Positions 33,562 to 45,301 of a DNA stretch of 64,000 nucleotides are shown in pieces. The number at the start of each line of letters is the position of its first letter. Position 1 is the first letter of the stretch. The stretch comes from Trichoderma breve (taxonomy: Eukaryota > Ascomycota > Sordariomycetes > Hypocreales > Hypocreaceae), in the NCBI RefSeq assembly GCF_028502605.1, contig NC_079232.1, forward strand, positions 124,001 to 188,000, given 5' to 3'. The position numbers were made by a program, and so were the translations under genes. Below the pieces are notes generated by a model that was not told where the DNA came from, searched no databases, and saw only the letters and a program-made list of their open reading frames with translations.

Positions 33562-35422
33562 CTACAAGATACCAGTTACCATTCGTGCGTCAATTAATTG
33601 AACATAAAACGCTAAAAGAGTTAGTCCGTCATCTTTATTCAAATGAAGTAAGTGAGAGACTTACCGGCCGCCCTCCATCTCTTGCTTATTATGCTCAGAG
33701 CGTCTTTGATCGCGTTACATGATGCTGCAGTGCTGGGATCGCCTGTCCTCGAATATTCTTGAGCGTATAGTACTGCTCCCCGATAAATCGCCTCTAAACA
33801 AAGCGGCGTGATTTCCTCCGCGGCACAACTATTCGTGGAGATTATTGTATTAGCTAATCCAAGCATACCAACAGCAATCTCATGCTTAAAATCTTGTGAT
33901 ATGAAGTTGTCTGTCGAGGCGAGCGGCTTTTTGCCGGGTGCATATCTTTCTTTATCGTGTAGAAGCAACCGAGCAATGAAGATCTGTCAGTCTAACTGAA
34001 TATCCTTAATAAGAACGTGAGCACTTACCTGTAGCAGATAGTTGAAGGGCTACATACAGCAATGCCACGAAAGCGACCCTCTTCCAACGAAACATTTGTC
34101 AATGCAACAAGAGTATTATCTAATACTTTGACATCGTTTTGCCAAAACTCTTCTGATACAGGGAACTCATGTATGCTACGAAACACCCTACCCAGAAGGA
34201 CTGCGGCTTGCGCAGTCAAGGAGAAGCGGCCCATTGACGTGGTCGGTGGCTCAAAGAGCCTGCGTACCGGAGCATCGGTCTCTCCCTAAGCCGTCATAAG
34301 CCATCAAATTTGCATCTTTTTGCACAACTCATCAATCTTACATTTTCCTCCCATATAGTGTCGTCAATAGGTAACAAGCTGTTACTGCTAGGATCTGGTG
34401 TGAGAAAGGCTCTTTCGGCGCTACCAAGGCTTATAAAACTATTAACAGTTAGCCTCAATGATGATTCTTCCATGTTTGACACAAAGCATCAAAGTCTCTC
34501 AATGGAAGTACGAAAGAAGAGTCCCAGTAGTAACAACTAAAAAGAAATACTGACCGATCTAAGACCAATATGGTCCACCAGCTTCTACGTCGCTCTTCTG
34601 ACTCGGTAACACTGAAGGTCTCTTCTGAATACTGCTCCACTGCTCTGTGAATGCCCAACGCAGTCCCATACCGTATACAGTAGCCCACTGTTAAGTATGC
34701 CGCAGGATAAATAGAGTGCCCAATCTCGTATACTGCAACGAGGATGATTGCTTGTAGTACGCGCAGTTCCAAAACACTTGAGTGTTCGGCTTCTAGTAGG
34801 CTGTTTTTGATCGCATAATATGCACCGCTTCGTGGCCCTTCGTCTTCTAATGGAGTTGCTAATAGCTTCATTGAAGCAACAAGAAGGGTGTTTACTGGTC
34901 GTTGAGGAGCCAGTGGATTTAAAACTCTCTCCTTAAACCCTCTTTTCGATAAAAATGGTATCGCTGGGTGAATACTCGCAAAGTATGAGCCTACAAATGC
35001 TCTATCAGACGCATCGTGACCAATGTAGCTCAAGAGCGGATCGCCGAGGCTTAATTCTAGTTCTGGTAACCGATTCAAGGAGCGCTGAAAAAGAACAGAG
35101 TCAAGGAAGAACACTACAGGAAAGCTTTCTTCGTTCTCCTGGGCAGCTTTCGACGGCGATTGAGATGGGGCAAGTGTTATGGGTGCTTGTTCATTTCCAA
35201 CGATGCCCACGGTGCCGGTATAGATGCATTCTCTCCCATATCTGACCGTTAGTGTATTAGAATTCGACTCTTCATTTAGCCCCCGAGCCTAGTTTTAACT
35301 TACCGCACACATGCAGAGCATCGGGGCTTCTCTCGGTCGCATCGCTTCTTTGACCTTTGACACTGCGAACATGATGGGCGCATGCGAGGAATAATCACGC
35401 GAGCCTCATTCTCCGCGCTCAT
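33562..35422 (-). CDS. Zn2Cys6 fungal transcription factor with probable frameshift
   Basis: Exons 35422-35304, 35241-34555, 34438-34342, 34285-34029, about 33983-33665 and 33611-33562. The zinc cluster is complete across the first intron: SCSQCQRSKKRCDREKPRC followed by SACVR/YGRECIY. The middle region (YEIGHSIYPAAYLTVGYC, RRRSWWTILVLDR) matches the regulator at 1-1748, and the introns fall at the same places, including an equal 97-nt third exon. At the exon 4/5 junction (34029 to 33983) canonical splicing reads YRSSLLG and then loses frame, while LLLHDKERYAPGKK continues in another frame. This suggests a one-base indel near 33975, or use of an alternative GTATGT donor near 34053. It could be a damaged paralogue or a sequence error. 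Confidence 0.8.
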
Positions 35423-36348
35423 TGCTTAAATTGAACGAAAGACAACTGTTGAAGACCCAAAAGAATGTGCCGAGACAAATCCGGTGGCTGCAGTAGTGCA
35501 GAAAGGGTGTTTTGGAAATGCTACAGTAAATGAATGAGTTAAAAGAGGGTCACACTCAAGCAAGTAATTAACAAGCGCAGAATATCTTCAGTCTCAAACC
35601 AGATGCACGAATGATACTACGTTGGAAAAGGAAGATTGCAAAGCCGAATGGCGGACAGAGCGCAGAGCCGTTCATTGCTAGCTGACCTGTGCAAATTCAA
35701 CCTATAAGCTCAGAGTTTACATTTAGAACATACATCACGTGAAAGTATTTGACTCGCACATTCAAATACTTCTGAAAAGAGGACAGGCACCAACTGGACG
35801 CGACGCTGGTGTTGAAAACTGCATATTCAGGTTGTCTGTGGCTCCCATCATGCAGAGTGGGGATGGTGATGACTAGCATTCGCACAAGCAGAGCTTCTTT
35901 GGCGGTCTGGTGAGATCCAGAGAGTTGATATGAAACACTAACACTGGTTAAGAACGCTGGATCAAGATGTGTCTTGTTCTTTTCCTTGACCGCCACCGAT
36001 CTAGTGAGACAGGAGTTCTAAATCGACTTGGTATTTTAGTTCTGATCATACCAGCTATTTGACACTTAGGTTCTACGCTGCACCGCCTAAACCCAATCGC
36101 ACATAAGCTAGTTACGAGATGCAAAAATTCTCAAGATGACGGAACGGTACACAAATGGGGCGTAACAGAGCGTAAGGCATCACGACAAACTTGTAAGGGT
36201 TGTTGATTGGTAATACGTGATTAGTGGCGATTAAGGCGGACCCGGGATTTATAACGTTGTCCCGTCCGGGCTGCGGTGTTATTCTGGCCAAGGCAAGGAT
36301 GCCCAGATGCGAGCATTGACCAGCCATGAGATTCCACCAGTCTCTTGT
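35423..36348. other. intergenic spacer
   Basis: Upstream region of the regulator gene. No supportable gene. Confidence 0.5.
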
Positions 36349-36384
36349 CGGACTGACAGTCGGGATAACAGTCGGGATAGTCGG
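36349..36384. repeat. short tandem repeat with four GTCGG elements
   Basis: Two perfect adjacent copies of ACAGTCGGGATA (36356-36367 and 36368-36379), flanked by further GTCGG at 36347-36351 and 36380-36384. It lies in the divergent region between the regulator at 33562-35422 and the kinase at 37011. It could be a Zn2Cys6 target. Confidence 0.5.
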
Positions 36385-37010
36385 AGCGGGGCCGCACGCA
36401 ATGGACAGACAATATGTAATCAATCTGCTGACAGTCCAAGGTCGCCTTAAAAAGAGAAAAAGACAGACGAACTTCTGCTCTGCTACGCCAGAGCTGATTC
36501 ATGGATGAACTGAAGAAAGGGATCCAGTTGTTGTAAATGTATGGCCGCCTCAAGCCAAGTGCCGCAAAGGCTACTTGGATTCAAATTGGTTCAGCTTACC
36601 CCAATGTTGTATAGGTAGGTAGTTTTGGATTAGTTTAAAAATATCATCTATTAGTAAAACTCCAAGAAGTGTAATTAGATGCCGATCAGAAGTTCAACGA
36701 CTACTAGACTTTGGAGGTTCAGCGACTAGAGTTGTTGAAACTACGTACAAGCTCACAAACTGGCGACAGAGGCACAGTGGGGGCGAACTGCTCATGGGCT
36801 ATTAGTGGGTAAGGGCGACAGTCGCCCGTCCAGATGGAGCACCAGAGGTCATGACTCGGAGATTTAGGAGGCATGTGGGACAAAGCACCCAGTATACACA
36901 ATGAAAGAAGAGGTTTACACGGAAAGCAGTGTCCGTTCTACAGAGCAAGAATATATACGACAAGCAATACTATGACCTTTTAACCGGCATCCAAGTATTT
37001 GCAATACAAG
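36385..37010. other. intergenic spacer
   Basis: Promoter of the following P-loop kinase gene, with TATATA near 36950-36956. No gene seen. Confidence 0.5.
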
Positions 37011-37727
37011 ATGGATCAAACGTACAGATCACTTGCAGACTGCATCCTTAGCAAGTGGGAGGAAAAGAAAGCAAAAGCCGCTACCGCCAACGGCACCAAG
37101 AATTCGACTCCTCGCCTCATAGTTGCAGTAGCAGGCCCTCCCGGCTCCGGAAAGACAACAATAGCCAACAAGGTTGTCGACATTATCAATTCTTTACCAT
37201 CAAAGAGCCCCAAAACTATTGTGGTATCTGCCGACGGATTCCATCTTCCACTTGCCACTCTGCGAAAATTACCCAATGCTTCGGAAGCTCTTGCTCGCCG
37301 GGGAGCGCCCTGGACGTTTGACGGCCATGCCGCAGTGAGCCTGGTTCGAAAGCTCAAAACAAGCACACGCGCCCAGCCGGTTCTCGCGCCCACTTTTGAT
37401 CATGCAATCAAAGATCCAGTGTTAGATGGATTACTCATAGAGGAGGACGTGGATGTATGCATATTGGAAGGTAATTATCTTCTCTGTGATGAGCATCCGT
37501 GGGATGAAATCGCAGATCTTGTCGACGACAAGTGGTTTGTCCATGTGGAACCGGATTTGGCCTGCAGGCGGGTTGCATCACGGCATCTTGCAGCTGGGAT
37601 TGAAACAACAATGGAAGGAGCAGTTCATCGAGCGAAAACAAATGATCTGGTGAATGGAGAGTTTATTTTGTCTAAAAGTAGGGGCAGATATGATGTGATG
37701 ATAGAAAGCATAGAAATGAGAGCTTAG
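37011..37727 (+). CDS. P-loop kinase, uridine kinase / Yfh7-like
   Basis: Intronless, 238 residues starting MDQTYRSLADC. A Walker A motif AGPPGSGKTT lies at about 41-50, followed by VVSADGFHLP (the Asp/His substrate loop of uridine and pantothenate kinases). ILEGNYLLCD and the Arg-rich lid CRRVASRHLAAG complete the fold. The set matches the fungal Yfh7/uridine-kinase-like group, soluble ATP-dependent kinases of small molecules whose substrates are mostly unknown. Length is close to that of bacterial uridine kinases and shorter than yeast Yfh7. Probably a housekeeping or salvage gene. It might also serve the neighbouring loci. Confidence 0.88.
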   Translation: MDQTYRSLADCILSKWEEKKAKAATANGTKNSTPRLIVAVAGPPGSGKTTIANKVVDIINSLPSKSPKTIVVSADGFHLPLATLRKLPNASEALARRGAPWTFDGHAAVSLVRKLKTSTRAQPVLAPTFDHAIKDPVLDGLLIEEDVDVCILEGNYLLCDEHPWDEIADLVDDKWFVHVEPDLACRRVASRHLAAGIETTMEGAVHRAKTNDLVNGEFILSKSRGRYDVMIESIEMRA

Positions 37728-38618
37728 CGCATTGAATGCATACTAGTACAACGGAAAGGTACGCCGCGCGTATTGTCCACTGCGATATAAACAGCCAGCA
37801 TTTAATAAAAAGAAAACAAGTAAAAGGAAGAGAGAAACGAAAGCAAAATAAAAGAAGAAAGGCATTGAAAGCAGTGTTTTAGCCGCCCATGGCTACTATA
37901 CGAGTCCAGGATCTTTAACACAGTAGACCAATTAGGGCGATTCTGCAATAAAGTATGTAAATATTCTCGGTAGATGTACATCGTAGTCATCATGGGAAAA
38001 CTGTACTTCAAATGGCTTATGCCATTAGTGTGCGGATAACTAGATGAATCATAAGATATAAACCGTCTGGGCGATAACTTCGTCATGAGGATATAAACGT
38101 AGGTAGGCTTCGGACGCTAAAGCTTTGCTGTGTTTATAACAGACATTTAAAGATTATCCAACATTAAGGTAACGGGCGACCGAGCCCAACGTCAATCATT
38201 GTAGAACTGTTATCTCTTGAGAATGACGAAGGTTTAGACCTATGAGACTTTGTTTGTCCCTTCCCTTCCATTCGGCCAAAGGCTGGCATTCTGCATGGTC
38301 CCTGGTCTGGGGTGACTGTCGACCTTGATGTGGACGCAGTCCCTAGGCCTAAAGATAGTGACAATTCTAGCGCCACAAGAGATCGCGACCAATTTTGGAG
38401 CCCATGTCCTTAATCTTCACCCTCTTTAATATTACAAAAATTTCGAAAAATTAAAAGATACTTCAAATTAGCCAGAGAGCCACTAATTAGTCGAGGCGTA
38501 TCACTTCCATCGTAGCATAGCTTTAGTTCTGTTGAGAGGAGGGAAAAAAAACTCCAGTGGCTTTTCGGGCATGGAAATGAAGGATAGTACTTTCATGCGC
38601 TCGGCATTGTGTTCAAGT
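37728..38618. other. intergenic spacer
   Basis: Contains a purine-rich stretch at about 37803-37862. No gene seen. Confidence 0.5.
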
Positions 38619-41135
38619 CTATATCCCATTGAGAAAATCCATCCAAGAATCATCATGTCCCTTCTCGGCAGTATCGAAAAGCGTGTTGGGCCACATCATG
38701 CCAAAAACCGCGTTCATCTGATCGTTTGAGTCAACCCCGGACATCATTTGTCTATCCCCGTCTGCATCTGAAGCCTGACGGTATATTGCGCTATTAAAAC
38801 CACCAACGTCTTCTGATTGAAGAACGAGGGTTTCTTCTGAGTTGACATCCTCGGGAAGAAGAGGCATCGGTGTATCGAGATGGGCTCCACAGAGGCTGAC
38901 AAGAACTTGGTAGCACCGTCTAGCGCTTGGATTTACTGGTACCAAGGCCGCAATAACTTTTAAAGAGGTAACAATTTGATCACGCCAATCCGGTGCGTTT
39001 GAGGAAGAAGATTCGTTTTGCAGGCAGATACAAGGGATCAGAGCAGCCTGGAAAAGGAAATATCTGTCTCACGAGTTAGCAGAGGACTCTGATTAATGTC
39101 AGCCGCCAGAGAATAACTCACAATGCATACCACGCGAAGAGACGGTTGTGGTCATTTGCAGCCCAGAATGCACTGATCGACAATATGCTCTGTTTAGCAT
39201 CCTCCAAGCATCGCTCGTAAGCCTGCAGCGATTCTGGACTCGAATTGTCCCGACGACCGCTGCGCGCTAATAAAGCTCGCCGGATGACAAAAGGGCGGTA
39301 CATGATCATGCGAAAGTTTCGCCATCTCCATTGCATGACGGAGTGGGAAAAGACAGAAGTGGGCGGTATGGCTGCTGTTTCCGAGAAGTAAGACGGCGTC
39401 TTTTCTGCCCACGATCCTATGCACTGAGCCTCCAATTGGAGTAGCTCGCGGGCACTGGGCAAAGGCTTTGAGATAATTCTGAGGTATATGGGGTTTGTGG
39501 CGATAAAAAATCTTGCTTGCGTTCGTACCGCTGTGTAAACAGTTATTTCTTCCGGATCAGGAGGATATGAACTAGACATCGCAGTGAGATCCTGCAGGAG
39601 TTAGTTTCGCCGATAAGTTAAAGAAACTGGGATAATGTTACCTTGTCATGAACATTCCTGGGCAGCGCTATGTCGACACCGTCGAACGGGCACACTTGCG
39701 GTCGACCAAACGTGATGGTAGCACCAATGTCAAATATACTCATCGTCCACCAAACTCTGCGTCGGATCTCCATGCTTAAAGGTGGGATTTTCCATCCCTG
39801 AAAATCCTTGTGCAGCCCAAGCGCCATAGCCATTCTGGCCGCCAATCCCGAGTAACTATACGCAGAATTCGGCTTATCTCTCTTTTGTTGATAGTTGGAA
39901 ATTAAAGTCAGGGCTTGGACCATTGTTAAGCTTCCAACTTCAAGTATGTCAAATGTGAGGAGAGATTTGGTGTGCTGAAAGATATCTAAATCCAGGTTAT
40001 TCAGATCCGTTGCGGTCGTATAGACTCCAAGGGCTGCCATAACATATGCCAAGATATACCAAGATCCGCCGTTAGGCCTTCGAATGACTTCCGAATACTG
40101 AGCTCGGAAAGTTGGTTCGTGGACAATCGGATAACTGAGGTGATATATTCTGAAATAGGCATCGATCATAGTGTCGGCTATGTGTTTGTTCAGATTGGGC
40201 AGCGTGATTAGGGAAACGCGGGGATCAGCCTCCACAGGTGAATGGCTTTGCGCATTTCTATACTCCACAGGCTCTAAAAGGCGTAGAAAAGCGGCGCCTG
40301 ACGCGATTCCGAGATAACCACTTCGCTGCTCTGAGACTGTCAGAGATGCCATGCCATCTAGAATCTGCCTGGTTTCATTCACGTCGCTCGCAATCGAAAT
40401 TCCGGGAGAATCTTGCTGGATAGCCCCATGCTCATTCCAACCAAAGTCGCCTGTTGAGGGTGGGCTTTCGAATTCGTCATCCTGAGACTTATCAGAACTC
40501 TCAACTTGCTCTGAGGCCCCCATAATCTGCTGGGTCATTGGGCCATCACCAAAAACTTTCTTTGGAATATTTGCGTTGAGCGTGGAATCTGAGGCCAAAC
40601 CATCATGAATACTAAGAACTGATGACTGTTGCAAATGTGATCCGTCCATAGACAAGTTGCTATTGGTGAATTGTCTGGTATCTGACAAAACATCAATCTT
40701 ATCTGAACCCAATCCCGAATGATCATGTTTATCATGGGCCAGTTCACTAGCCTCAGATAGCTGGTTGGGCGAAGCAAGTACATTAGTAGATCCTTCGCTT
40801 AACAACGTTTGCGGTGGCTGCGTAGCTCTTAGTTGTCTGATCAAAGCCTCCGCTTGCTCTAATCTTTCTTCAACTTCCGTTAAGTGCCTATGGATATACG
40901 TTAGAACAGATACGGTGCTGTGGTGAACTCTCAGCAAACTGGCTACTCACCTCCTCGTAAGTGGAGTCCTCGAATGTTTTTCGTATAGGCAATGTCTTCT
41001 GTATCTCAGGCACATGTTACATGTGGGGATCCCCTTATTGCATTTCGATTTCCTCCGACGGCATTCTTTGCATGCTTGGTCGGCATATCCAAGGGGTTGG
41101 GGTAAACCCAGAGGCATTAGACCAGGAGAGTCCAT
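38619..41135 (-). CDS. Zn2Cys6 (Gal4-type) transcription factor
   Basis: Exons 41135-40951, 40887-39642, 39591-39122 and 39063-38619 give 781 residues. The Zn2Cys6 cluster is ACKECRRRKSKCNKG with PTCNMCLRYRRHC at about 22-50. A short coiled coil (HLTEVEERLEQAEALIRQLR) gives a dimerisation element. A Ser/Gln/Asp-rich linker follows, then the fungal-specific regulatory domain PF04082 with YPIVHEPTF, MALGLHKDF and the RRRVWW motif. The C-terminus is acidic and may activate. I chose the ATG giving MDSPGLMPL, since the frame upstream has no ATG. It is a full-length regulator unlike the two shorter paralogues. It stands between the P-loop kinase and a glutathione transferase. Targets unknown. Confidence 0.9.
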
Positions 41136-41984
41136 TGAGATGAATGAATATGGCAAAAATTGGGCTGGTTATGACTCTGCAAGCCTGTTAGGGTGAGTCT
41201 CTGATGGCTATTTCCAGATCGAAAGCAGAGCAAAGACTAACTATGGTACTTCTTAAGGAAGAACGATGACCCGTGATGCTGCTGCGGAGATGGAAAAGTC
41301 ATCCCCCACATGGCCAATATTTAGTCATGTTTGGATTCCATGGCTACCTAGTAGGAGTAGTAGAATGTCGTAGGCTAGTTAGCGTACCAAGAGTGCGCCT
41401 AACGGTCACAAAGAGCTGTAGTGGCAAATTGATTGTATGTCGTAATATCGTTACGTCGGTATAATACATTCGCTCAAATTCTAAGTTTGTCATGATTCAA
41501 GACCAGTTGAGCCAGACACTGGGCGCAAAGATACCAATTGTATAGCGGCTGCGTACGAGCCAACGGAACACCCATGCCACATAGCATGACTTCTCCGCGT
41601 TTCCAGGATGCTGCTAGAGTGCACTAATGTTCCCAACGTACCTCAATTAGGACACAGCGGTAGGAAAATTTAGGGCCAAACTCTGACTTCTAATTGTCTG
41701 CAGCGTTAATTGGCTACACATGGTATCTATCAACTAATGACTCGTAGAGTGAGCCGTGTATAATTTCTTCTTGTATAAGTTCGGTCACAAAATGCGTTTT
41801 CGCACCAGAAGATGAAGCTTTTGTAATCATCATGAAGTGTAGGGTCATATTGCAAATAGGAAAATGAGTAGGAAAGAGAGAAGGAAAGGCGCTGCCACCA
41901 CTAAACGCTCAAAGGATATGAAGGTATGTGATCCCACAAATCAAGATGGGAAAAATATTTCGCGTAGCGTTAAGTAAACCGTCC
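41136..41984. other. intergenic spacer
   Basis: Regulator promoter and the 3' flank of the glutathione transferase. No gene seen. Confidence 0.5.
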
Positions 41985-42881
41985 TCAGTTCTCCTTTGAG
42001 TCGCCGAATAAATGTTTGTATGATTCGCGACTGGTTATTCTTTCCCACCATGCACTCAGATGGGGCCGAGAGTCTAGTAAGGTTGGATAGACGGTTCTAA
42101 CCAGATGGTGCATGTAAGGGACAAAGAACAGATCGACCACCGTCAATTTCTAAATTTTATCAGCTTCCTTTCTCATCCTTTTCTCTTGTGGGGAATCTTC
42201 TCAAGCCTGTTACTTACGTCTCCTGCCATGAATTGTTGATCCGTAAGTCTCTTGTCCAACAAGTCAACGACTCGCACAAGGCTCTCTCGAAGAAGCTTGC
42301 ATTTTTCAACATCAGTCTCACCGTTAAACCACGACCTATCATCAAAAAAGATTGTTAGGTAAAAAAAATTAGCTAACGTTTTTTCTATTGAAATGGTAGT
42401 CTGGGTGTTCAAAAAGGACATACGGCTTAAACAGCTCTTCAAATACTAGCTGATTTGCGCAGGAATCGAAGGATGTAAGCTCAATTGACACTACCTCTTC
42501 GAACTTGGCCACTGCAACAACATTTGTTGGATCAGGGAGCAGCGAAGCAGACGCATCACTGCTACCGTACGCTTGCGCCAGATATCTTGCAATAGCGCGT
42601 GATTCAGTCAGCATCAATGGAGGATCATATGTTTCGTCCCGAATAAATGGCACAGCGCCGAAAGGATTGAGTTCCAAAATTTCTGGACGCTGAAAACTGT
42701 CAGTGAGTCATGTAATCGTAGATCTTTTTTCGGTTGCAATTCTATGCTATACCTTATGTTCAAACTTGGAAATATCAACCTCCCTGATATCCTTAATCTG
42801 GAGTCCAAGTTCGTGGACAGTAAGGAGCAGGCGCTGTGGGCAAGGCACCCTAGAATCAGCGAAGAGAGTAATCTGGGACAT
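41985..42881 (-). CDS. glutathione S-transferase
   Basis: Exons 42881-42753, 42689-42424, 42335-42218 and 42149-41985 give 225 residues. The N-terminal thioredoxin-like domain begins MSQITLFADSRVPCPQR, where the Ser of DSR is the likely glutathione-activating residue. NPFGAVPFI holds the cis-Pro and LTESRAIARYL the Glu-Ser glutathione-binding pair. The helical C-terminal domain ends with TVVDLFFVPYMHHL and HLSAWWERI. The type resembles theta/phi-like fungal GSTs (GstA/Ure2p-related). It conjugates glutathione to electrophiles in the cytosol. It is about 12 kb from the NRPS, with unrelated genes between, so I do not assign it to that cluster. Confidence 0.88.
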
Positions 42882-43686
42882 CGTGGCGTCGTATAGCGTC
42901 CTTTTACTATGCGGGCATTTACTTGCGTTGGTGTTACGAAGGGTTCAAACAATGGCAAATAGGACGCTCATTTATATTTCTGTCTGAGATTCACACATAA
43001 TTGATTAAGATGCCTGAATTAAAGTACTGCCCATCACGCTGTCATCCTTTTTTTCTGTGTTTGTAGGCAGTACGTAGGCAGATCGGGTTGACGTACAATC
43101 ACTATTCCTGAATAGCTTCGCCGAACTCACGTCTCCACACAGGCTATTAACCCCCAGCTCTTCTACCGCCAGCCTCATTGAAATAGGCTACTATATTACG
43201 TTCGCATGTCACGAACACAGTGCTCTTGTGGCTCTAGTGCCTTGGTAGTTTGGGGGGTATCTACTCCATGCTGTATGGGTTCACCACTAGTAGTATATAC
43301 CTGGAGGCCTAATGTTGTGGTGTAGCCTTCTATTGGTGGACGCTGGTTGAATAGCATAGCTCGATTCAGTATCATATTCCGTGACTATCAAGTGAACAGC
43401 CTAAATGATTCAGAGCTCACAATTGATGCTGACTTTGTTGTCTCATTCCTTGCTAGTTTCGATAGCACTCGCCTGCATTCCATGCTCGATACGGATATTT
43501 GGCGACGGAAATATTCCAAGAGGGGGATGTTACTTCTCAGGGCTGGAAGTTATAAAACTCAGGTTCAATTGTCATAACAAGTACACATGGTGGAATTGGA
43601 TGCGATACATTCGTTATCACTGCAAATTGATTATAGTGAGATTGACGCGCTTTATTTATTTTCTATATCATTTCTAAAGCATGCTA
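42882..43686. other. intergenic spacer
   Basis: Promoter of the GST gene and the 3' flank of the phosphatase. The 73-90-codon frames at 43347-43677 have no motif. Confidence 0.5.
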
Positions 43687-45301
43687 TTACTGGACAACAA
43701 ATTGCTGGTTGTGAGACTTGAAGAGCTTCGAGCTATCCAACAGCGTTCCAGTTGATGACTGATAGAAATCAACTTGCAAGTTCTGTTCATCCAAGAAGCG
43801 AATAGTTGCATAACTGAAATCATCTGCGTAGGCAAATGCAGTGTACGAAGGTTCAGTACCGACGGCCGAGAGGCCCTCGATGTTGCCGGCACCACCAGCG
43901 ACGATATACATCGGCGCCTTCGGGTTAGTCATACCGGCGGCATCAGCAGTACCATTAAATACTGGGAAAAACCTCTGAGAGTTGTGCACATGACCAAAGA
44001 CTCCTAGATCAACTCCGTATTTGTAGAACAGTCCTTCAAAAGCTGTCTGGCATGGTGCGCAGCCCGAGCCTCCGGTCGAGTACCATGGTCGATGACCCGC
44101 AACAATAAGCCATGGCGTAACGCTGCGATCGACAGAGGCGAGGTCCGCCTCAAGAAATTGCAGCTGCTGGTTGGGAGCACCGAACGGTCCACCGTTGAGG
44201 CCGGCAGAGCCATCTGGGCCGTCTGGAGCATTAGCAAAGTCTGTTTCTGTGTCGATCATGACAATATGTGCCATGCCGTATTCGAAAGAAAACCAGAACG
44301 GAGGATTGGCAAGCTGCTGTGCTTTGTTTGCGTTAATCTTTGCGGTGTTGTTTGCGGAAGTTGAGGTAAAGACAGTGGGCATAGTCTTGCCGAATCGGTT
44401 AATGAAGTCGCTTGGTCACAAATAGTCAGTATCGCAATGTCGGAGAGAAGACTCATGTTGCAAATATACCTGAAGTTGCGCTGTCCGGCACTGCAGAGTC
44501 CTGTGGTGTGCGGGATCTCCTGGCAAGCAGCTTCGTGATTTCCAGGACTGGCCATATACGGCTTGCGGCCAGAAATGGGAGCTAATTGAGCGTAAAACTG
44601 CTCCAGAATTGCTTGGTACGCATTTTTCCCATCAAAAATGTTCTTGGGCGTCTCAATCCAATCATCAGCATAGGCCAGATCTCCAGGATGAATGACAAAT
44701 TCATAGTCGTCGACTGTTTGAGCCAGGCGTTGAATGGTGGTGTGATTCAACGAAGGATCAATGCTTGGGATAGTATCGCGCTTTGTTTGGTCATTTTGGA
44801 TGGTATATCCATCGGGTCCAACCACGCCCAAGTCAATAATAGCGTTGATGGAGAACGGAGTTTTATCTCCAGCGACACGGGGACTGAAGAAATGATCCAC
44901 GCTTGAGTTGGTTGAGACGATCTTATAGTAGTATGTTGTGGCCGGTGATAAGTTATTAAGAGTTACCACATTCGACCAAGTGCGTGATGATTCATATGTA
45001 ATAGAGCTTTGCGAGCAGGTTTGCTGCGTCAAAGATGTGGCAGAGTTGCCATATGAGACACAAGGCTGGCTGAGTTGCCTATATGTGTTCCAGGCAATTG
45101 ATACGCCTAGAGAAGATATATCAGCATAAATGTAGACTTGATCTGTTACATCGATTCAAACGTACTGTTGGGCCCGTTGACGGCAATTCGTTGTTGCACT
45201 GGTGTTGTCAGGTCGGCTGGGATAGCAGGATAGCTTGCTGCAGCAAAAGCGCCGGCTGCCAGAACCGGCAGAACTTTTACTGAACTGTAGGCCGACACCA
45301 T
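43687..45301 (-). CDS. secreted purple acid phosphatase
   Basis: Exons 45301-45166, 45106-44470 and 44410-43687 give 498 residues. The signal peptide is hydrophobic, from KVLPVLAAGAFAAASYP. An N-terminal fibronectin-like domain (LSPATTYYYKI) precedes the calcineurin-like metallophosphatase domain. Its Fe/Zn-binding motifs are visible: IIDLG, GDLAYADDW, PGNHEAAC, VAGHRPWY and FGHVHNSQR. The enzyme hydrolyses phosphate esters outside the cell at acid pH, as in fungal phosphate acquisition or phytate use. Length is normal for fungal PAPs. No connection to the neighbouring genes is apparent. Confidence 0.92.

Noticed and set aside
41985..42881. Assigning the glutathione transferase as a GliG-like member of the NRPS cluster
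   Set aside because: It is separated from the NRPS locus by a phosphatase, a pseudogene and trehalose phosphorylase, and nothing diagnostic of GliG is visible.
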